Source: Desulfosporosinus orientis DSM 765
GTDB lineage: Bacteria; Bacillota; Desulfitobacteriia; Desulfitobacteriales; Desulfitobacteriaceae
Direction of reading: 5' to 3'
Assembly: GCF_000235605.1 (NCBI RefSeq)
Contig: NC_016584.1
Span: forward strand, 980,001 to 1,044,000
Length of the DNA: 64,000 nt
The translations under genes and the position numbers were made by a program. Below the pieces are notes generated by a model. It saw only the letters and a list, made by a program, of their open reading frames with translations, was not told the DNA's origin and did no database searches. Shown piece after piece: positions 1 through 9,287 of the stretch. Positions within the stretch are counted from its first letter, which is position 1; each line of letters opens with the position of its first letter.

Positions 1-1
1 T

Positions 2-1033
2 GATGAGACTTTATTTCAGGAAGTTTTGAGAATTGATTGCCAGGTGACTCTTGATAAGGTTTCAGGGGATTTGCTAACTCAACTTGAAAAAATGGCTCCC
101 TTTGGGTTTGGCAATCCCGGTCCCCTGTTAGCATGTTCGGGAATTCCTGTTCATTCGGTAACGGCTGTTGGCAAAGACCAAACTCATCTAAAATTTCGCT
201 TTGGTTCACAGGGCGAGCAAGAAGGAATCGCTTTCAGGTGGGGAGAACGTTTAAACGAACTAAAAGGTCAGCCTGAATTAGATGCAGCCTTCGCTCTTGA
301 TTGGAATACTTTTAGAGGGCAGGAAGCAGTTCAGTTAATTATTAAAGATATCCAAAAGGAAGCTAAATGGCAGAACTCACCTGCCGGGGGGGACAGCCAC
401 AGAGCTTATCGGGAATTTGCAGCCGCCGTGGAGGAATCCGATATCCAGTGGATAGACTGGCGGGAATTGCCTCGTGCATCTTGGCCGCTCCCAACTAATG
501 AACAGATATGGGTGTGGGACAATACTGTGAGTAAGCCCACCTTACGATTAGGGAACACGATTGCTGGGGAAAATGAAACCATTAATCAAAGTTTGGGTAT
601 CATGCTTGGCCTTCCCCTTACGGAAGAAGATTTTAAAGAAGGCGTAGAAAAGCTTCGTGAATTAGGGATTGTCAGGATTGCCTTAGCAGGATTTCAAACT
701 CACCCTGAGGAAAAGGTTCATCGACGCTGTTGTTACATATCACGGGAAGAACTTATAGGTTATTATCGGGACCTACAGGTTAAATCAAGACAAGGAAATC
801 CTTTTTCTTGGGAATTGATAAGTGATACAGCAGATCGGGCTAAGGAAGCCTTAAAGATTTTTGAAGAACTGGGGCTTATCCTCTGTCTTGGAGGAATAGA
901 CGAGATTCAACTGGAATGGATTCCAGCTAAGAAGAGATTAGACCTTGATTCTTCTTTGCGTTATCGTTTTGCAAGAGGATGCATAGAGAAGGCATTAAAG
1001 TTTCAGCAAAGACTATTAGCCTCGACTCTTTGA
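2..1033 (+). CDS. recJ: RecJ single-stranded-DNA exonuclease, C-terminal part (5' end outside window)
   Basis: The reading frame is open to the left edge, so the catalytic DHH/DHHA1 domains lie outside the window. The visible part begins with the RecJ OB-fold domain, recognisable by the conserved PFGFGNPGPLL stretch (about residues 39-49 of the visible part) and a following HLKFRF strand. About 220 further residues form the C-terminal extension typical of Firmicutes RecJ. RecJ degrades ssDNA 5'-3' in recombination and mismatch repair. The order recJ-apt-relA-dtd is common in Firmicutes and supports the call. A TTG at 26 could be mistaken for a start, but it sits inside the conserved domain. 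Confidence 0.88.
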   Translation, partial: DETLFQEVLRIDCQVTLDKVSGDLLTQLEKMAPFGFGNPGPLLACSGIPVHSVTAVGKDQTHLKFRFGSQGEQEGIAFRWGERLNELKGQPELDAAFALDWNTFRGQEAVQLIIKDIQKEAKWQNSPAGGDSHRAYREFAAAVEESDIQWIDWRELPRASWPLPTNEQIWVWDNTVSKPTLRLGNTIAGENETINQSLGIMLGLPLTEEDFKEGVEKLRELGIVRIALAGFQTHPEEKVHRRCCYISREELIGYYRDLQVKSRQGNPFSWELISDTADRAKEALKIFEELGLILCLGGIDEIQLEWIPAKKRLDLDSSLRYRFARGCIEKALKFQQRLLASTL

Positions 1034-1104
1034 TCAGTAGGCTTGCAATAAATCAGCATCAGATGTTTCAAATTTGACTGCATTAAAAGAAAGGCGGAAG
1101 GATC

Positions 1105-1617
1105 ATGGAGTTTAGGGATCATATACGAGTTATTATGGATTTTCCCAAAGAGGGGATTTCCTACAAGGATGTTACCACGCTGTTGAAAAATGGAGAAATG
1201 TATCATGCAGCTATTGATGAGCTTGTGGAAAGAATTAAGCCGTGGAAGCCTGACGTCATCGTTGGCCCTGAAGCAAGAGGGTTCCTTTTCGGTGCGCCCG
1301 TTGCTTATGCTTTAGGAGTCGGCTTTGTCCCAGTTCGCAAGCCGGGTAAATTGCCCGCTCAGACAGTTTCTGAGACTTATGCTTTAGAATATGGCTTCGA
1401 CACTTTAGAGGTCCATGCAGATGCTATTCATCCCGGTGAACGTGTCGTCGTGGTTGACGATTTGTTGGCAACGGGTGGTACAACTCTGGCAACTGCAAAC
1501 CTAATGAAAAAGATTGGGGCAGAAATGGTGGGAATGGGTTTCTTGATTGAACTGGCGTTTTTGAAGGGACGAGAAAAATTAGCGGATTACTCAGTCTTTT
1601 CTCTGGTTGAATACTAA
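1105..1617 (+). CDS. apt: adenine phosphoribosyltransferase
   Basis: A protein of 170 residues, the usual length for Apt, which makes AMP from adenine and PRPP in purine salvage. The PRPP-binding signature [13 protein letters not shown] is at about residues 114-126, and the family loop [11 protein letters not shown] is at about 53-63. The ATG follows a purine-rich AAGGCGGAAGG ribosome site. It lies between recJ and relA on the same strand, 80 bp ahead of relA, as in many Firmicutes. Confidence 0.96.
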   Translation: MEFRDHIRVIMDFPKEGISYKDVTTLLKNGEMYHAAIDELVERIKPWKPDVIVGPEARGFLFGAPVAYALGVGFVPVRKPGKLPAQTVSETYALEYGFDTLEVHADAIHPGERVVVVDDLLATGGTTLATANLMKKIGAEMVGMGFLIELAFLKGREKLADYSVFSLVEY

Positions 1618-1696
1618 TTGAAGGTTGAAGTATTTGGGTTTATCGGTAGCCTAGTGGTAGATCGAGCGTTTTAGCGCGGATGAGAGGAGTTCACCT

Positions 1697-3916
1697 ATGT
1701 CTTTCGCGGAATTATTGGTAAAAATGAAAAAGAAATCTCCCCAGGCGCGTCTAGCAATCGTGGACAAGGCCTACCATTTTGCTGAAGTGGCACACAGAAA
1801 TCAACTGCGCAACTCTGGGGAAGACTATATTTTACATCCCTTGGAAGTTGCTCAGATATTGGTAGAACTTGAAATGGATGAAGCGACTATTGCAGCAGCG
1901 TTACTGCATGATGTTGTAGAAGATACAGAATATACCATTGCAGATATCGAGAAAAATTTTGGCGAGGAAATAGCGCTGCTTGTTGACGGGGTAACCAAAC
2001 TCGGCAGAATTGAATATAAAAGTAAGGTTGAGCAGCAAGTAGAAAATTTACGCAAAATGTTTTTGGCCATGGCCAAAGATATTCGGGTTATTCTTATCAA
2101 GCTTGCCGACCGGCTGCATAATATGCGGACTTTAAAATATCATTCCCCTGCCAAACAAAAGGAGATTGCCCAGGAAACTCTGGAAATATTTGCTCCCCTT
2201 GCTAATCGGTTGGGGATTTTTCGGATTAAATGGGAGCTGGAAGATCTATCCTTTCGCTACCTGAAACCTGAGGAATACTACGATTTGGTTGAGGGTATCG
2301 CTCTTAAGCGGCGGGAACGTGAAGCTTATATCAATGAAGTCATAGTCCAAATGCGTGAAAAGCTGGATGAAGTACAGATCTACGCAGATATTGCAGGCCG
2401 TCCTAAGCATTTTTACAGTATTTATCGGAAGATGACGACTCAAAACAAAGAACTAAGCGAAATATATGACTTAATGGCCATTCGGGTCATTGTGGATTCT
2501 GTCAACGATTGTTATGGTGCTTTGGGAATTATTCATACCATGTGGAAGCCTATACCGGGGCGTTTTAAAGATTATATTGCCATGCCCAAACCAAACATGT
2601 ACCAGTCTTTGCACACAACGTTAATTGGTGAAAATGGTGAACCTTTTGAAATTCAAATTCGGACCTGCGAGATGCATCGTACATCTGAGTATGGTATTGC
2701 TGCTCACTGGAAATATAAGGAAGGAAGCGGCAAAGAGTGTTCTACCAACACCACCAGTAATAAGACGGCCAGTGTCAATTTTGAGCAAAAACTTTCCTGG
2801 CTCCGTCAATTGCTGGAATGGCAGCATGATTCACGGGATGCCGGTGAATTTATGGAGTCTTTGAAGATCGATTTATTTGCGGATACAGTTTTCGTGTTTA
2901 CCCCTAAAGGGGATGTGGTAGAATTGCCTGCAGAATCATGTCCCGTTGATTTTGCTTATCGAGTTCATACGGATGTGGGACACCGCTGCATAGGGGCCAA
3001 GATTAATGGCCGGATTGTTCCTCTTGATACAAAACTCGCCAACGGTGATATTCTGGAAATCCTTACTTCTAAGCAGGGCGGAGGTCCCAGCCGGGATTGG
3101 TTGTCTTTTGTCAAGACATCCCAAGCCAAGAATAGGATTCGTCAATGGTTTAAGAAAGAGCAGCGTGAGGATAATATCATTCGCGGGCGTGAAAGTTTAG
3201 AGCGTGAAGTTCGTAAACTGGGATTGGAGCCGGCGGAAATTCTGAAACCAGATAGTCTCATGGCTATTGGTAAAAGTCAAAATTTTGTGAGCTTGGATGA
3301 TTTATATGCCTCCATAGGAGACGGAGTTCTGACTCCAAATAAGGTTCTTATGCGCCTGCGTGAGGATTTGACCAAAGAAGAACGAGAGAAAATGCAGCTC
3401 GCGGCAATCCAGCAGGGTGAGGTTAAACCATCAAGTCAAATCTCCTATGGCAAAGCTTCTCATGGTGTGCGGGTTAAAGGCGTGGATAACGTCTTGATTC
3501 GTTTTGCTCAATGCTGTAACCCTCTTCCCGGGGATTCAATTATCGGTTATATTACTAGGGGAAGGGGGGTTTCCATTCACCGTGAGGATTGCAGCAATGT
3601 GCTTAGTCACACTAATGATGAGATTGACAGGATCGTAGAGGTTATGTGGGCCGAGCAGGTAGATACCACCTATCCAGTGGATATTCAAATTTATGGCAGG
3701 GATAAACCCCGGCTGGTTACTGAAGTTATGAACGCGGTTTTAGATACCCGTACCCACATTCTGGGTATTAATGCCCGGGTGGGGAAAGGGGAAATCGCCC
3801 ATATTCAATTGAGAATCGAGATTAGAAACGTGGAACACCTTAAAATGGTAATGCATAAAATTCGCAGGGTCAGAGATATCACGGAGGTAAAGAGGATCCA
3901 TTCAGGAGGAAACTAA
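1697..3916 (+). CDS. relA: bifunctional (p)ppGpp synthetase/hydrolase, RelA/SpoT family
   Basis: A full-length 739-residue Rel enzyme of the stringent response. The N-terminal HD hydrolase domain shows H47 and the H71-D72 pair in LLHDVVED, so hydrolase activity is expected. The synthetase domain follows (DLMAIRVIV, then [13 protein letters not shown] around residues 250-305), then a TGS domain ([14 protein letters not shown]) and a C-terminal ACT domain from about residue 660. The ATG has a GAGAGGAG ribosome site. The stop is one base before the dtd start, so the two are probably co-translated. Having both domains intact is the usual state for the single long Rel of Firmicutes. Confidence 0.97.
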   Translation: MSFAELLVKMKKKSPQARLAIVDKAYHFAEVAHRNQLRNSGEDYILHPLEVAQILVELEMDEATIAAALLHDVVEDTEYTIADIEKNFGEEIALLVDGVTKLGRIEYKSKVEQQVENLRKMFLAMAKDIRVILIKLADRLHNMRTLKYHSPAKQKEIAQETLEIFAPLANRLGIFRIKWELEDLSFRYLKPEEYYDLVEGIALKRREREAYINEVIVQMREKLDEVQIYADIAGRPKHFYSIYRKMTTQNKELSEIYDLMAIRVIVDSVNDCYGALGIIHTMWKPIPGRFKDYIAMPKPNMYQSLHTTLIGENGEPFEIQIRTCEMHRTSEYGIAAHWKYKEGSGKECSTNTTSNKTASVNFEQKLSWLRQLLEWQHDSRDAGEFMESLKIDLFADTVFVFTPKGDVVELPAESCPVDFAYRVHTDVGHRCIGAKINGRIVPLDTKLANGDILEILTSKQGGGPSRDWLSFVKTSQAKNRIRQWFKKEQREDNIIRGRESLEREVRKLGLEPAEILKPDSLMAIGKSQNFVSLDDLYASIGDGVLTPNKVLMRLREDLTKEEREKMQLAAIQQGEVKPSSQISYGKASHGVRVKGVDNVLIRFAQCCNPLPGDSIIGYITRGRGVSIHREDCSNVLSHTNDEIDRIVEVMWAEQVDTTYPVDIQIYGRDKPRLVTEVMNAVLDTRTHILGINARVGKGEIAHIQLRIEIRNVEHLKMVMHKIRRVRDITEVKRIHSGGN

Positions 3917-3917
3917 G

Positions 3918-4367
3918 ATGCGCAGTGTTATTCAGCGGGTCAAACGCGCTTCTGTCACGGTGAAAGGTGAAAAAGTGGGAAGCATAGGACCTGGACTTTT
4001 GGTCCTGCTGGCTGTTGGGCAAGAGGACGGAACCGAGGATATCACATGGATGGTCGATAAGATTGTGGGGTTAAGGGTTTTTGAAGATCAAGAAGAAAAA
4101 ATGAATCAATCACTTTTAGACGTCAATGGAGAAATTCTTGTGGTTTCCCAATTTACTCTTTATGGAGATTGCCGTAAGGGAAAGCGTCCAAGCTTTTCAG
4201 CGGCTGCGCCCCCGGATCAAGCTAAAGCGTTATTTGATCAGAGTGTTGATAGAATTCGAAGTTATGGTTTAAAAGTGGAAACTGGGGTTTTTCAAGCTGT
4301 GATGGATGTTGAATTAGTTAATGATGGGCCGGTGACGATACTTTTGGACAGTAAAAAGAAGTTCTAG
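3918..4367 (+). CDS. dtd: D-aminoacyl-tRNA deacylase
   Basis: A 149-residue DTD protein, full length for the family, which hydrolyses D-amino acids from mischarged tRNA. The substrate-pocket motif [17 protein letters not shown] is at about residues 77-93, and the C-terminal NDGPVT motif near residue 135 supplies the cross-subunit Gly-Pro. The ATG follows a strong AGGAGG site that lies inside the end of relA. The relA-dtd pairing is widespread in Firmicutes. Confidence 0.96.
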   Translation: MRSVIQRVKRASVTVKGEKVGSIGPGLLVLLAVGQEDGTEDITWMVDKIVGLRVFEDQEEKMNQSLLDVNGEILVVSQFTLYGDCRKGKRPSFSAAAPPDQAKALFDQSVDRIRSYGLKVETGVFQAVMDVELVNDGPVTILLDSKKKF

Positions 4368-4381
4368 GGAGGGAGTACCTG

Positions 4382-5002
4382 ATGATTGAAGGGCGAGCTA
4401 TGGGTTCCATGGGAGCAAATTGTTATTTGTTGGCTTGTGAGGATACTAAGAAAGCAGTGATCATTGATCCTGGAGCTGATGGGAAAAGGATTTATCGCTG
4501 GGTGTTGGAAAAAGGCTATAAGGTGGACTACATTTTGCTGACCCACGGACATGTGGATCATATTGGTGCTGTGGATGAGCTTAGAGAGTTGTTAGGGGAT
4601 GTCTTAGTAGGAATTCGTACCGACGATGCAGACATGCTTACGGATGGGAGAAAGAATCTTTCCGGTTACTTTGGTCCGGGGTTAGTTTTAAAGAAGGCGG
4701 ATCTTTTGCTTCAGGATGGGCAAGAAATTATCCTCGGCAATCAACGGATTAAAGTGATTTCCACACCGGGTCATTCCCCGGGAAGTGCTTGTTTTCTATG
4801 TTCAGATGGCTTAATCAGCGGAGATACTCTTTTTGCCGGTTCCATTGGCAGGACTGATTTCCCGGGAGGATCCATGGATCAGCTCCTTAATGGGGTTAAG
4901 AATAAACTCTTAATTCTTCCCGATGATACCAGAGTGTTTCCGGGTCATGGCGAAGAAACCTCTATTGGTGTAGAAAAACGGAGCAACCCTTTCCTGGTTT
5001 AA
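4382..5002 (+). CDS. metallo-beta-lactamase fold hydrolase (glyoxalase II-like)
   Basis: A 206-residue single-domain MBL-fold protein. The metal ligands are visible: THGHVDH (H55, H57, D59, H60), the downstream histidine in TPGHSPGS, the aspartate in SGDTLF and the last histidine in FPGHGEE. It resembles the small YqgX-type hydroxyacylglutathione-hydrolase-like group, but the substrate cannot be read from sequence. A GGGAGGGAG ribosome site precedes ATG 4382, 15 bp behind dtd, so it is probably the last gene of the relA operon. Confidence 0.85.
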   Translation: MIEGRAMGSMGANCYLLACEDTKKAVIIDPGADGKRIYRWVLEKGYKVDYILLTHGHVDHIGAVDELRELLGDVLVGIRTDDADMLTDGRKNLSGYFGPGLVLKKADLLLQDGQEIILGNQRIKVISTPGHSPGSACFLCSDGLISGDTLFAGSIGRTDFPGGSMDQLLNGVKNKLLILPDDTRVFPGHGEETSIGVEKRSNPFLV

Positions 5003-5017
5003 ATACCTCAGCATTTA

Positions 5018-5047
5018 TTGACAACTGATGTTTATCTTTGATAACAT
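5018..5047 (+). promoter_or_regulatory. candidate sigma-A promoter of the hisS-aspS leader
   Basis: TTGACA at 5018-5023 and TAACAT at 5042-5047 with an 18-base spacer. The -10 is only 4/6, and the start point would fall close to the 5' side of T-box stem I, so the exact -10 is uncertain. Confidence 0.4.
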
Positions 5048-5316
5048 CAAGAGATAATAGTAATGTTAATACATTTAGATGTAGATTACTCAAGAAAACT
5101 TTTGGGAAGATTTCGTGTTCAATCTTTCTTCAGGGAGGGCTGGCGAGACTGGAACCAGCTTGGAAGACTCACGAAAGAAACAACCGAAAAGGAGTTCTTT
5201 GCATTCGGATAGTCTCGTTAACGACTAAAAAGTGGGCGGATACATTCCGTCAATTAGGGTGGCACCACGAGAAGTTCTCGTCCCTTGCGCAAAGCGAGGG
5301 ATGAGAACTTTTTCTG
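5040..5316 (+). ncRNA. T-box riboswitch, tRNA-Asp type, upstream of hisS-aspS
   Basis: The T-box core AGGGTGGCACCACG is at 5256-5269 and is followed by a competing terminator hairpin at 5272-5316. Stem I features are visible: an AGTA element at about 5056, an apical GGCTGG...AACCAGC region, and the specifier region GGAAGACTCACG at 5162-5173. The triplet directly after GAA is GAC (5166-5168), an Asp codon. The UGGC bulge (5260-5263) would pair with a tRNA ending GCCA, that is discriminator G73. That fits tRNA-Asp and not tRNA-His (C73). So uncharged tRNA-Asp probably induces both synthetase genes. Confidence 0.88.
5272..5316 (+). terminator. T-box-controlled intrinsic terminator
   Basis: The arms AAGTTCTC and GAGAACTT are extended inward by TCCCT/AGGGA and GC/GC and followed by TTTTTC. 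The 5' arm overlaps the T-box antiterminator sequence, as expected for transcription attenuation. Confidence 0.88.
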
Positions 5317-5352
5317 CTACTCAGAAAGCATACTATCTAAGGAGGAATATGT

Positions 5353-6624
5353 GTGGCAATTCAGCGCCCAAAAGGGACTCAAGACCTTTTGCCGGGGACC
5401 ATTGAGCAATGGCAATATTTTGAAGAAGCCATTCGTTCTGTTTGCCGGGACTTTGGTTATGAAGAAATTCGAACCCCTATGTTTGAAGCAACAGAACTAT
5501 TTCAAAGAGGGGTTGGCCAAACGACGGATATTGTCAAGAAAGAAATGTATACCTTTAAAGACAAAGGAGATCGTTCTATGACTCTGCGCCCGGAACTGAC
5601 AGCTTCAGTCTGCCGCGCTTATGTCGAGGACAAGCTTTATGGACAACCTCAGCCGGTCAAGCTGTATTATGTAGGTCCTATGTTTCGTTATGAAAGACCT
5701 CAAAGCGGGCGTTTCCGCCAGTTCCATCAATTTGGGGTTGAGGTGCTGGGGGCCGATCAGCCTATCGTGGATGCTGAAGTGATCAGTCTAGTCTGGAATC
5801 TGTATCAGCGCCTTGGTTTAAAGGGCCTGGAAGTGCATGTTAATTCCGTAGGGTGTCCTGTTTGCCGGGCCAGACACCGTGAACAGCTTCAGGACTTTCT
5901 GGCCAGCCGAAAAAATGAGCTCTGCAGCGATTGCCAAGAACGCTTTGACCGCAATCCTTTGCGGATTTTGGATTGTAAAAATACAACCTGTCAATCCGTT
6001 ACTGAGGGGGCCCCTACAACCAAGGATACCCTTTGCGAAGATTGCAGTTCACACTTTGAAAGAGTTCTGGCTCTGTTAGAAAGAGCAGGAGTGGTGTATA
6101 AAGTAAATCCGCGCTTGGTTCGAGGTTTAGACTATTATACAAAAACCGCCTTTGAGGTTATGGTAGATGAAATCGGGGCCCAGAGTGCTATTTGCGGGGG
6201 CGGACGGTATGATAAATTGGTTGAAGAAATTGGCGGACCTCCAACTCCCGGTATTGGCTTTGCTATGGGAATAGAGCGTGTTTTGGCAGCTCTTCAAGTT
6301 CAAAACAAGCTGCCGGAAGCAGAACCTAAACAATTTGGCATGTTGATTGCCCTTGGCGAAAAGGCACAGATTGAGGGTTTTGCCCTGCTGAGCGCTTTGC
6401 GGGGCCAAGGAATACCGGTGGGGATGGATTTGCTGGGCCGAAGTTTAAAGAACCAACTTAAATCAGCCAATCGCCAAGGTGCTAGTTATGCTTTCATTCT
6501 TGGCGAAGAAGAGCTTGCTCAAAATGTAATGGTTATAAAAGATTTGACATCAGGAGAGCAAACGGAAGTTTCGCTGTCAGATGCAGTCAATGAAATCAGC
6601 AAAAAGTATCAGAGAGGTGTTTAA
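5353..6624 (+). CDS. hisS: histidyl-tRNA synthetase
   Basis: A 423-residue class II synthetase of full length. Visible features are the N-terminal [10 protein letters not shown], motif 2 ([17 protein letters not shown]), the histidine-specific [13 protein letters not shown], and GGGRYDKL just before motif 3 ([12 protein letters not shown]). The C-terminal anticodon-binding domain covers about residues 325-423. The start is GTG at 5353, directed by GGAGGA at 5341-5346. It lies behind a T-box and one base ahead of aspS, so both genes are under tRNA-controlled antitermination. An internal zinc-like CxxC region (about 175-230) replaces a simple linker. Confidence 0.97.
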   Translation: MAIQRPKGTQDLLPGTIEQWQYFEEAIRSVCRDFGYEEIRTPMFEATELFQRGVGQTTDIVKKEMYTFKDKGDRSMTLRPELTASVCRAYVEDKLYGQPQPVKLYYVGPMFRYERPQSGRFRQFHQFGVEVLGADQPIVDAEVISLVWNLYQRLGLKGLEVHVNSVGCPVCRARHREQLQDFLASRKNELCSDCQERFDRNPLRILDCKNTTCQSVTEGAPTTKDTLCEDCSSHFERVLALLERAGVVYKVNPRLVRGLDYYTKTAFEVMVDEIGAQSAICGGGRYDKLVEEIGGPPTPGIGFAMGIERVLAALQVQNKLPEAEPKQFGMLIALGEKAQIEGFALLSALRGQGIPVGMDLLGRSLKNQLKSANRQGASYAFILGEEELAQNVMVIKDLTSGEQTEVSLSDAVNEISKKYQRGV

Positions 6625-6625
6625 G

Positions 6626-8401
6626 ATGACAGTTTTTTCCGAACGTGTTGAAAATGGAACCTTAGGCCTTGAAAAAGTGGGAGAAGTTGTCCGCTTACTA
6701 GGCTGGGTTCAGCGCCGTCGTGATCATGGGGGCTTAATCTTTGTCGATTTGCGGGATCGCTCCGGTATAGTTCAAGTTGTTTTTGACCCCGAGAAAATGG
6801 GGGACAGATTTTCTGTTGCTGAAAGTCTGAGGTCGGAATTTGTGGTTTCTATTCAAGGGCAAGTGATTGCTCGTCCTGAGGGGATGATTAATCCAAATTT
6901 AACAACAGGAACAATTGAAGTTGTTGCCTCAACTCTGGAAGTTTTAAACGGAGCAAAAACGCCTCCTTATTATCTTGTCGACCAGGTGGACGTGGATGAA
7001 ACTTTACGCCTTAAATACCGCTATCTCGATTTACGGCGGCCGGAAATGCAGGCAGTTTTTAAAACCCGGCATCAAGTCATGCAGATTATGCGCAATTACT
7101 TTACTAATTTAGGTTTTAATGAAATTGAAACTCCCATGCTCAATAAATCCACACCTGAAGGCGCACGGGATTATCTGGTTCCCAGCCGTATTCATCCCGG
7201 TGAGTTTTACGCATTGCCCCAATCTCCTCAATTATATAAACAGCTGTTAATGGTGGCCGGGATGGAGAAATATTTCCAGATTGCTCGCTGTTTCCGCGAT
7301 GAAGATTTGAGAGCGGATCGCCAGCCTGAATTTACTCAGTTGGATGTAGAGATGTCTTTTGTTGAAGTAGAAGACATACTACCTATGATGGAACGTTTAA
7401 TGGTGAAGATTTTCTCAGAGACGGTAGGAAAAACAGTACCTACTCCTTTCCCGCGTTTAACCTATAAAGAAGCCATGGATCGTTTCGGCTCGGATAAACC
7501 GGATACACGCTTTGGCATGGAACTGATTGATGTGGGAGAACTTGTAGGCAAGACCGGATTTAAAGTTTTTGCCAATGTTGTGGCCAATGGCGGAAGTGTA
7601 AAATGTATTTGTGCCAAAGGATGCGCAGGCATGCCCCGCCGGGAAATTGATGATCTCGCAAAGTTTGTGAGTACCTACAGAGCTAAGGGACTAGCCTGGA
7701 TTGTATTGGCTGAGGAGGGTATAAAATCTCCCATCGCTAAATTCTTTACCGAAGAGGAGATGGCGTCCTTAATTCAGCTAACCCGTGCCGAAACAGGAGA
7801 TATTTTGTTCTTTGTGGCGGATACCTATGCCATTGTCTCAGATGCCCTTGGACATCTGCGTTTGGAATTAGCAAAACGTTTAGGACTGATTGAGGAAGGT
7901 TCCCTTCAATTTTTGTGGGTCACGGAATTTCCCCTCTTAGAATATGATGAAGAGCAGAAACGGCATATTGCCATTCACCACCAATTTACAGCACCCATGG
8001 ACGAGGATTTGCCGCTTCTTGAATCAGATCCTCTGAGTGTACGGGCTAAGGCCTATGATATGGTCCTTAATGGTACTGAGCTGGGAGGAGGCAGTATTCG
8101 GATTCATCGCCGTGAGGTTCAGGAACGCATATTTAAACTGCTGGGCTTTTCAGAGGAAGAAGCAGTAGCGCAATTCGGTTTCTTGATGGAAGCTTTTGAG
8201 TACGGAACTCCACCCCATGGCGGGATTGCTTTCGGCCTCGACCGAATGATTATGCTTCTTACGGGAAAGGATAATATTCGTGACGTAATTGCTTTCCCGA
8301 AAACTCAAAGTGCTTCTGATTTGATGTCTCATGCTCCTTCCACTGTGGCAGAAAAGCAGATTAAGGAATTGCATATCAATATTGACCTGCCTGTAAAATG
8401 A
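6626..8401 (+). CDS. aspS: aspartyl-tRNA synthetase (bacterial type)
   Basis: A 591-residue protein of the long bacterial AspRS type: an N-terminal OB anticodon-binding domain, the class II core with [20 protein letters not shown] and the [18 protein letters not shown] motif, an inserted GAD domain (about 300-420), and motif 3 [13 protein letters not shown]. The start at ATG 6626 follows AGAGAGGTG and leaves one base after the hisS stop. Longer upstream reading to 6581 would overlap hisS without a ribosome site. The sequence alone does not tell whether it also charges tRNA-Asn. Confidence 0.97.
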   Translation: MTVFSERVENGTLGLEKVGEVVRLLGWVQRRRDHGGLIFVDLRDRSGIVQVVFDPEKMGDRFSVAESLRSEFVVSIQGQVIARPEGMINPNLTTGTIEVVASTLEVLNGAKTPPYYLVDQVDVDETLRLKYRYLDLRRPEMQAVFKTRHQVMQIMRNYFTNLGFNEIETPMLNKSTPEGARDYLVPSRIHPGEFYALPQSPQLYKQLLMVAGMEKYFQIARCFRDEDLRADRQPEFTQLDVEMSFVEVEDILPMMERLMVKIFSETVGKTVPTPFPRLTYKEAMDRFGSDKPDTRFGMELIDVGELVGKTGFKVFANVVANGGSVKCICAKGCAGMPRREIDDLAKFVSTYRAKGLAWIVLAEEGIKSPIAKFFTEEEMASLIQLTRAETGDILFFVADTYAIVSDALGHLRLELAKRLGLIEEGSLQFLWVTEFPLLEYDEEQKRHIAIHHQFTAPMDEDLPLLESDPLSVRAKAYDMVLNGTELGGGSIRIHRREVQERIFKLLGFSEEEAVAQFGFLMEAFEYGTPPHGGIAFGLDRMIMLLTGKDNIRDVIAFPKTQSASDLMSHAPSTVAEKQIKELHINIDLPVK

Positions 8402-8435
8402 TTAAGACCATTTGACCTTATTGGACGAACAAGAG

Positions 8436-8464
8436 TTGACAGGGAAGGGGGCTTTGGCTATAAT
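8436..8464 (+). promoter_or_regulatory. consensus sigma-A promoter of csoR
   Basis: TTGACA (8436-8441) and TATAAT (8459-8464) are separated by exactly 17 bases. Both hexamers match the consensus fully. The predicted start is near 8471, just ahead of the operator. Confidence 0.9.
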
Positions 8465-8476
8465 AATTATTGTAGC

Positions 8477-8491
8477 TACCCCCTTAGGGTA
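8477..8491. promoter_or_regulatory. CsoR-type operator
   Basis: TACCCCCTTAGGGTA is an inverted repeat (TACCC and GGGTA, 5-base spacer) with the C/G tracts typical of CsoR operators. It lies between the predicted transcription start and the csoR ribosome site, so binding would block transcription of csoR itself and of trxA. Confidence 0.72.
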
Positions 8492-8507
8492 TCGGAGGAT
8501 GCATAGC

Positions 8508-8789
8508 ATGACGAATTCAACCCCTTATTCGGAATCCAAAGAGGATTTAATGCGCAGGCTTAAAAAAATCGAAGGTCAAGTCAAAGGGATTCAACGTATG
8601 GTTGAGAACGACAAGTATTGTGTCGATGTTTTGATTCAAGTGGCTGCAGTTCGTGCTGCGCTCAATAAAGTAGGCACTATAGTTTTTGAACACCATTCTC
8701 GGGGATGCATGCGCAATGCTGTTGAGAACAATAACCAGGAAGCTGCGATCGAAGAGCTTATTGGGGTGCTCGCTAAATTTATTAAGTAA
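8508..8789 (+). CDS. csoR: copper-sensing transcriptional repressor CsoR
   Basis: A 93-residue all-helical DUF156 protein. The metal residues C38, H63 and C67 have the 25- and 4-residue steps of known Cu(I) CsoR proteins. Y37 directly before C38 and E83 match the second-shell Tyr/Glu of that family. The retained histidine argues for copper sensing rather than the persulfide sensor CstR. The start is ATG 8508 after TCGGAGG. A longer frame from 8412 would run through the promoter and operator and is rejected. It is followed by trxA. No copper ATPase or chaperone is next to it in this window. Confidence 0.85.
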   Translation: MTNSTPYSESKEDLMRRLKKIEGQVKGIQRMVENDKYCVDVLIQVAAVRAALNKVGTIVFEHHSRGCMRNAVENNNQEAAIEELIGVLAKFIK

Positions 8790-8811
8790 ATTTTTGATTG
8801 GAGGAATTAAT

Positions 8812-9141
8812 ATGGCAGGTGCAAATGTTAAAACCTTTTCCACAGCAAACTTTGAAGCGGATGTGTTAAAGTCTGAGAAAGCGGTTTTGGTTGATTTTTG
8901 GGCTCCTTGGTGCAGCCCTTGCCGCATGGTTGCTCCCGTTGTTGATGAGCTTGCCGATGAATATGTCGGACGGGTTGTTGTAGGGAAGGTCAATGTCGAT
9001 GAGAATGGCCCTCTTTCCAGTCAATATGGAGTTATGAGCATACCTACTCTGGCAATTTTTAAAGGCGGAAAGATGGTTGACAGAATCACTGGCTTCCGTG
9101 GTAAAGCGGACCTGGTTAAAATGCTTGATAGCCATTCCTAA
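8812..9141 (+). CDS. trxA: thioredoxin
   Basis: A 109-residue thioredoxin with active site WCSPC (C34, C37) and the cis-proline P78 in MSIPTLAIF. The usual WCGPC glycine is replaced by serine, which may shift the redox potential. The start is ATG 8812 behind GGAGG, 22 bp after csoR. It ends just before a strong terminator, so csoR-trxA look like one small unit under the csoR promoter. It is a cytosolic dithiol reductant. Confidence 0.94.
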   Translation: MAGANVKTFSTANFEADVLKSEKAVLVDFWAPWCSPCRMVAPVVDELADEYVGRVVVGKVNVDENGPLSSQYGVMSIPTLAIFKGGKMVDRITGFRGKADLVKMLDSHS

Positions 9142-9193
9142 TACATGAATTGGCAGGGCGGTTATATAAGTTAGGATAGGTTCTGACAGTGAG

Positions 9194-9241
9194 AAAAATA
9201 CGCTTTGATAAGGCTTCTAAGCCGAGTCAAAGCGTATTTTT
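9194..9241. terminator. bidirectional intrinsic terminator between trxA and rarA
   Basis: Perfect 15-base arms (9194-9208 and 9227-9241) have an A-run on one side and a T-run on the other. The hairpin can end transcription from both trxA (+) and rarA (-). Confidence 0.9.
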
Positions 9242-9287
9242 GATGCTAATTTGTATCCGGGTGCCGCCTTAGCCATGGCATGAACGG

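Noticed and set aside
5038-5304. 88-codon open frame in the hisS leader
   Set aside because: It runs through the T-box specifier region and core, has no ribosome site or protein similarity, and is explained by the riboswitch.
8412-8507. N-terminal extension of csoR
   Set aside because: The added 32 codons cover a perfect promoter and operator, are hydrophobic without family similarity, and lack a ribosome site.
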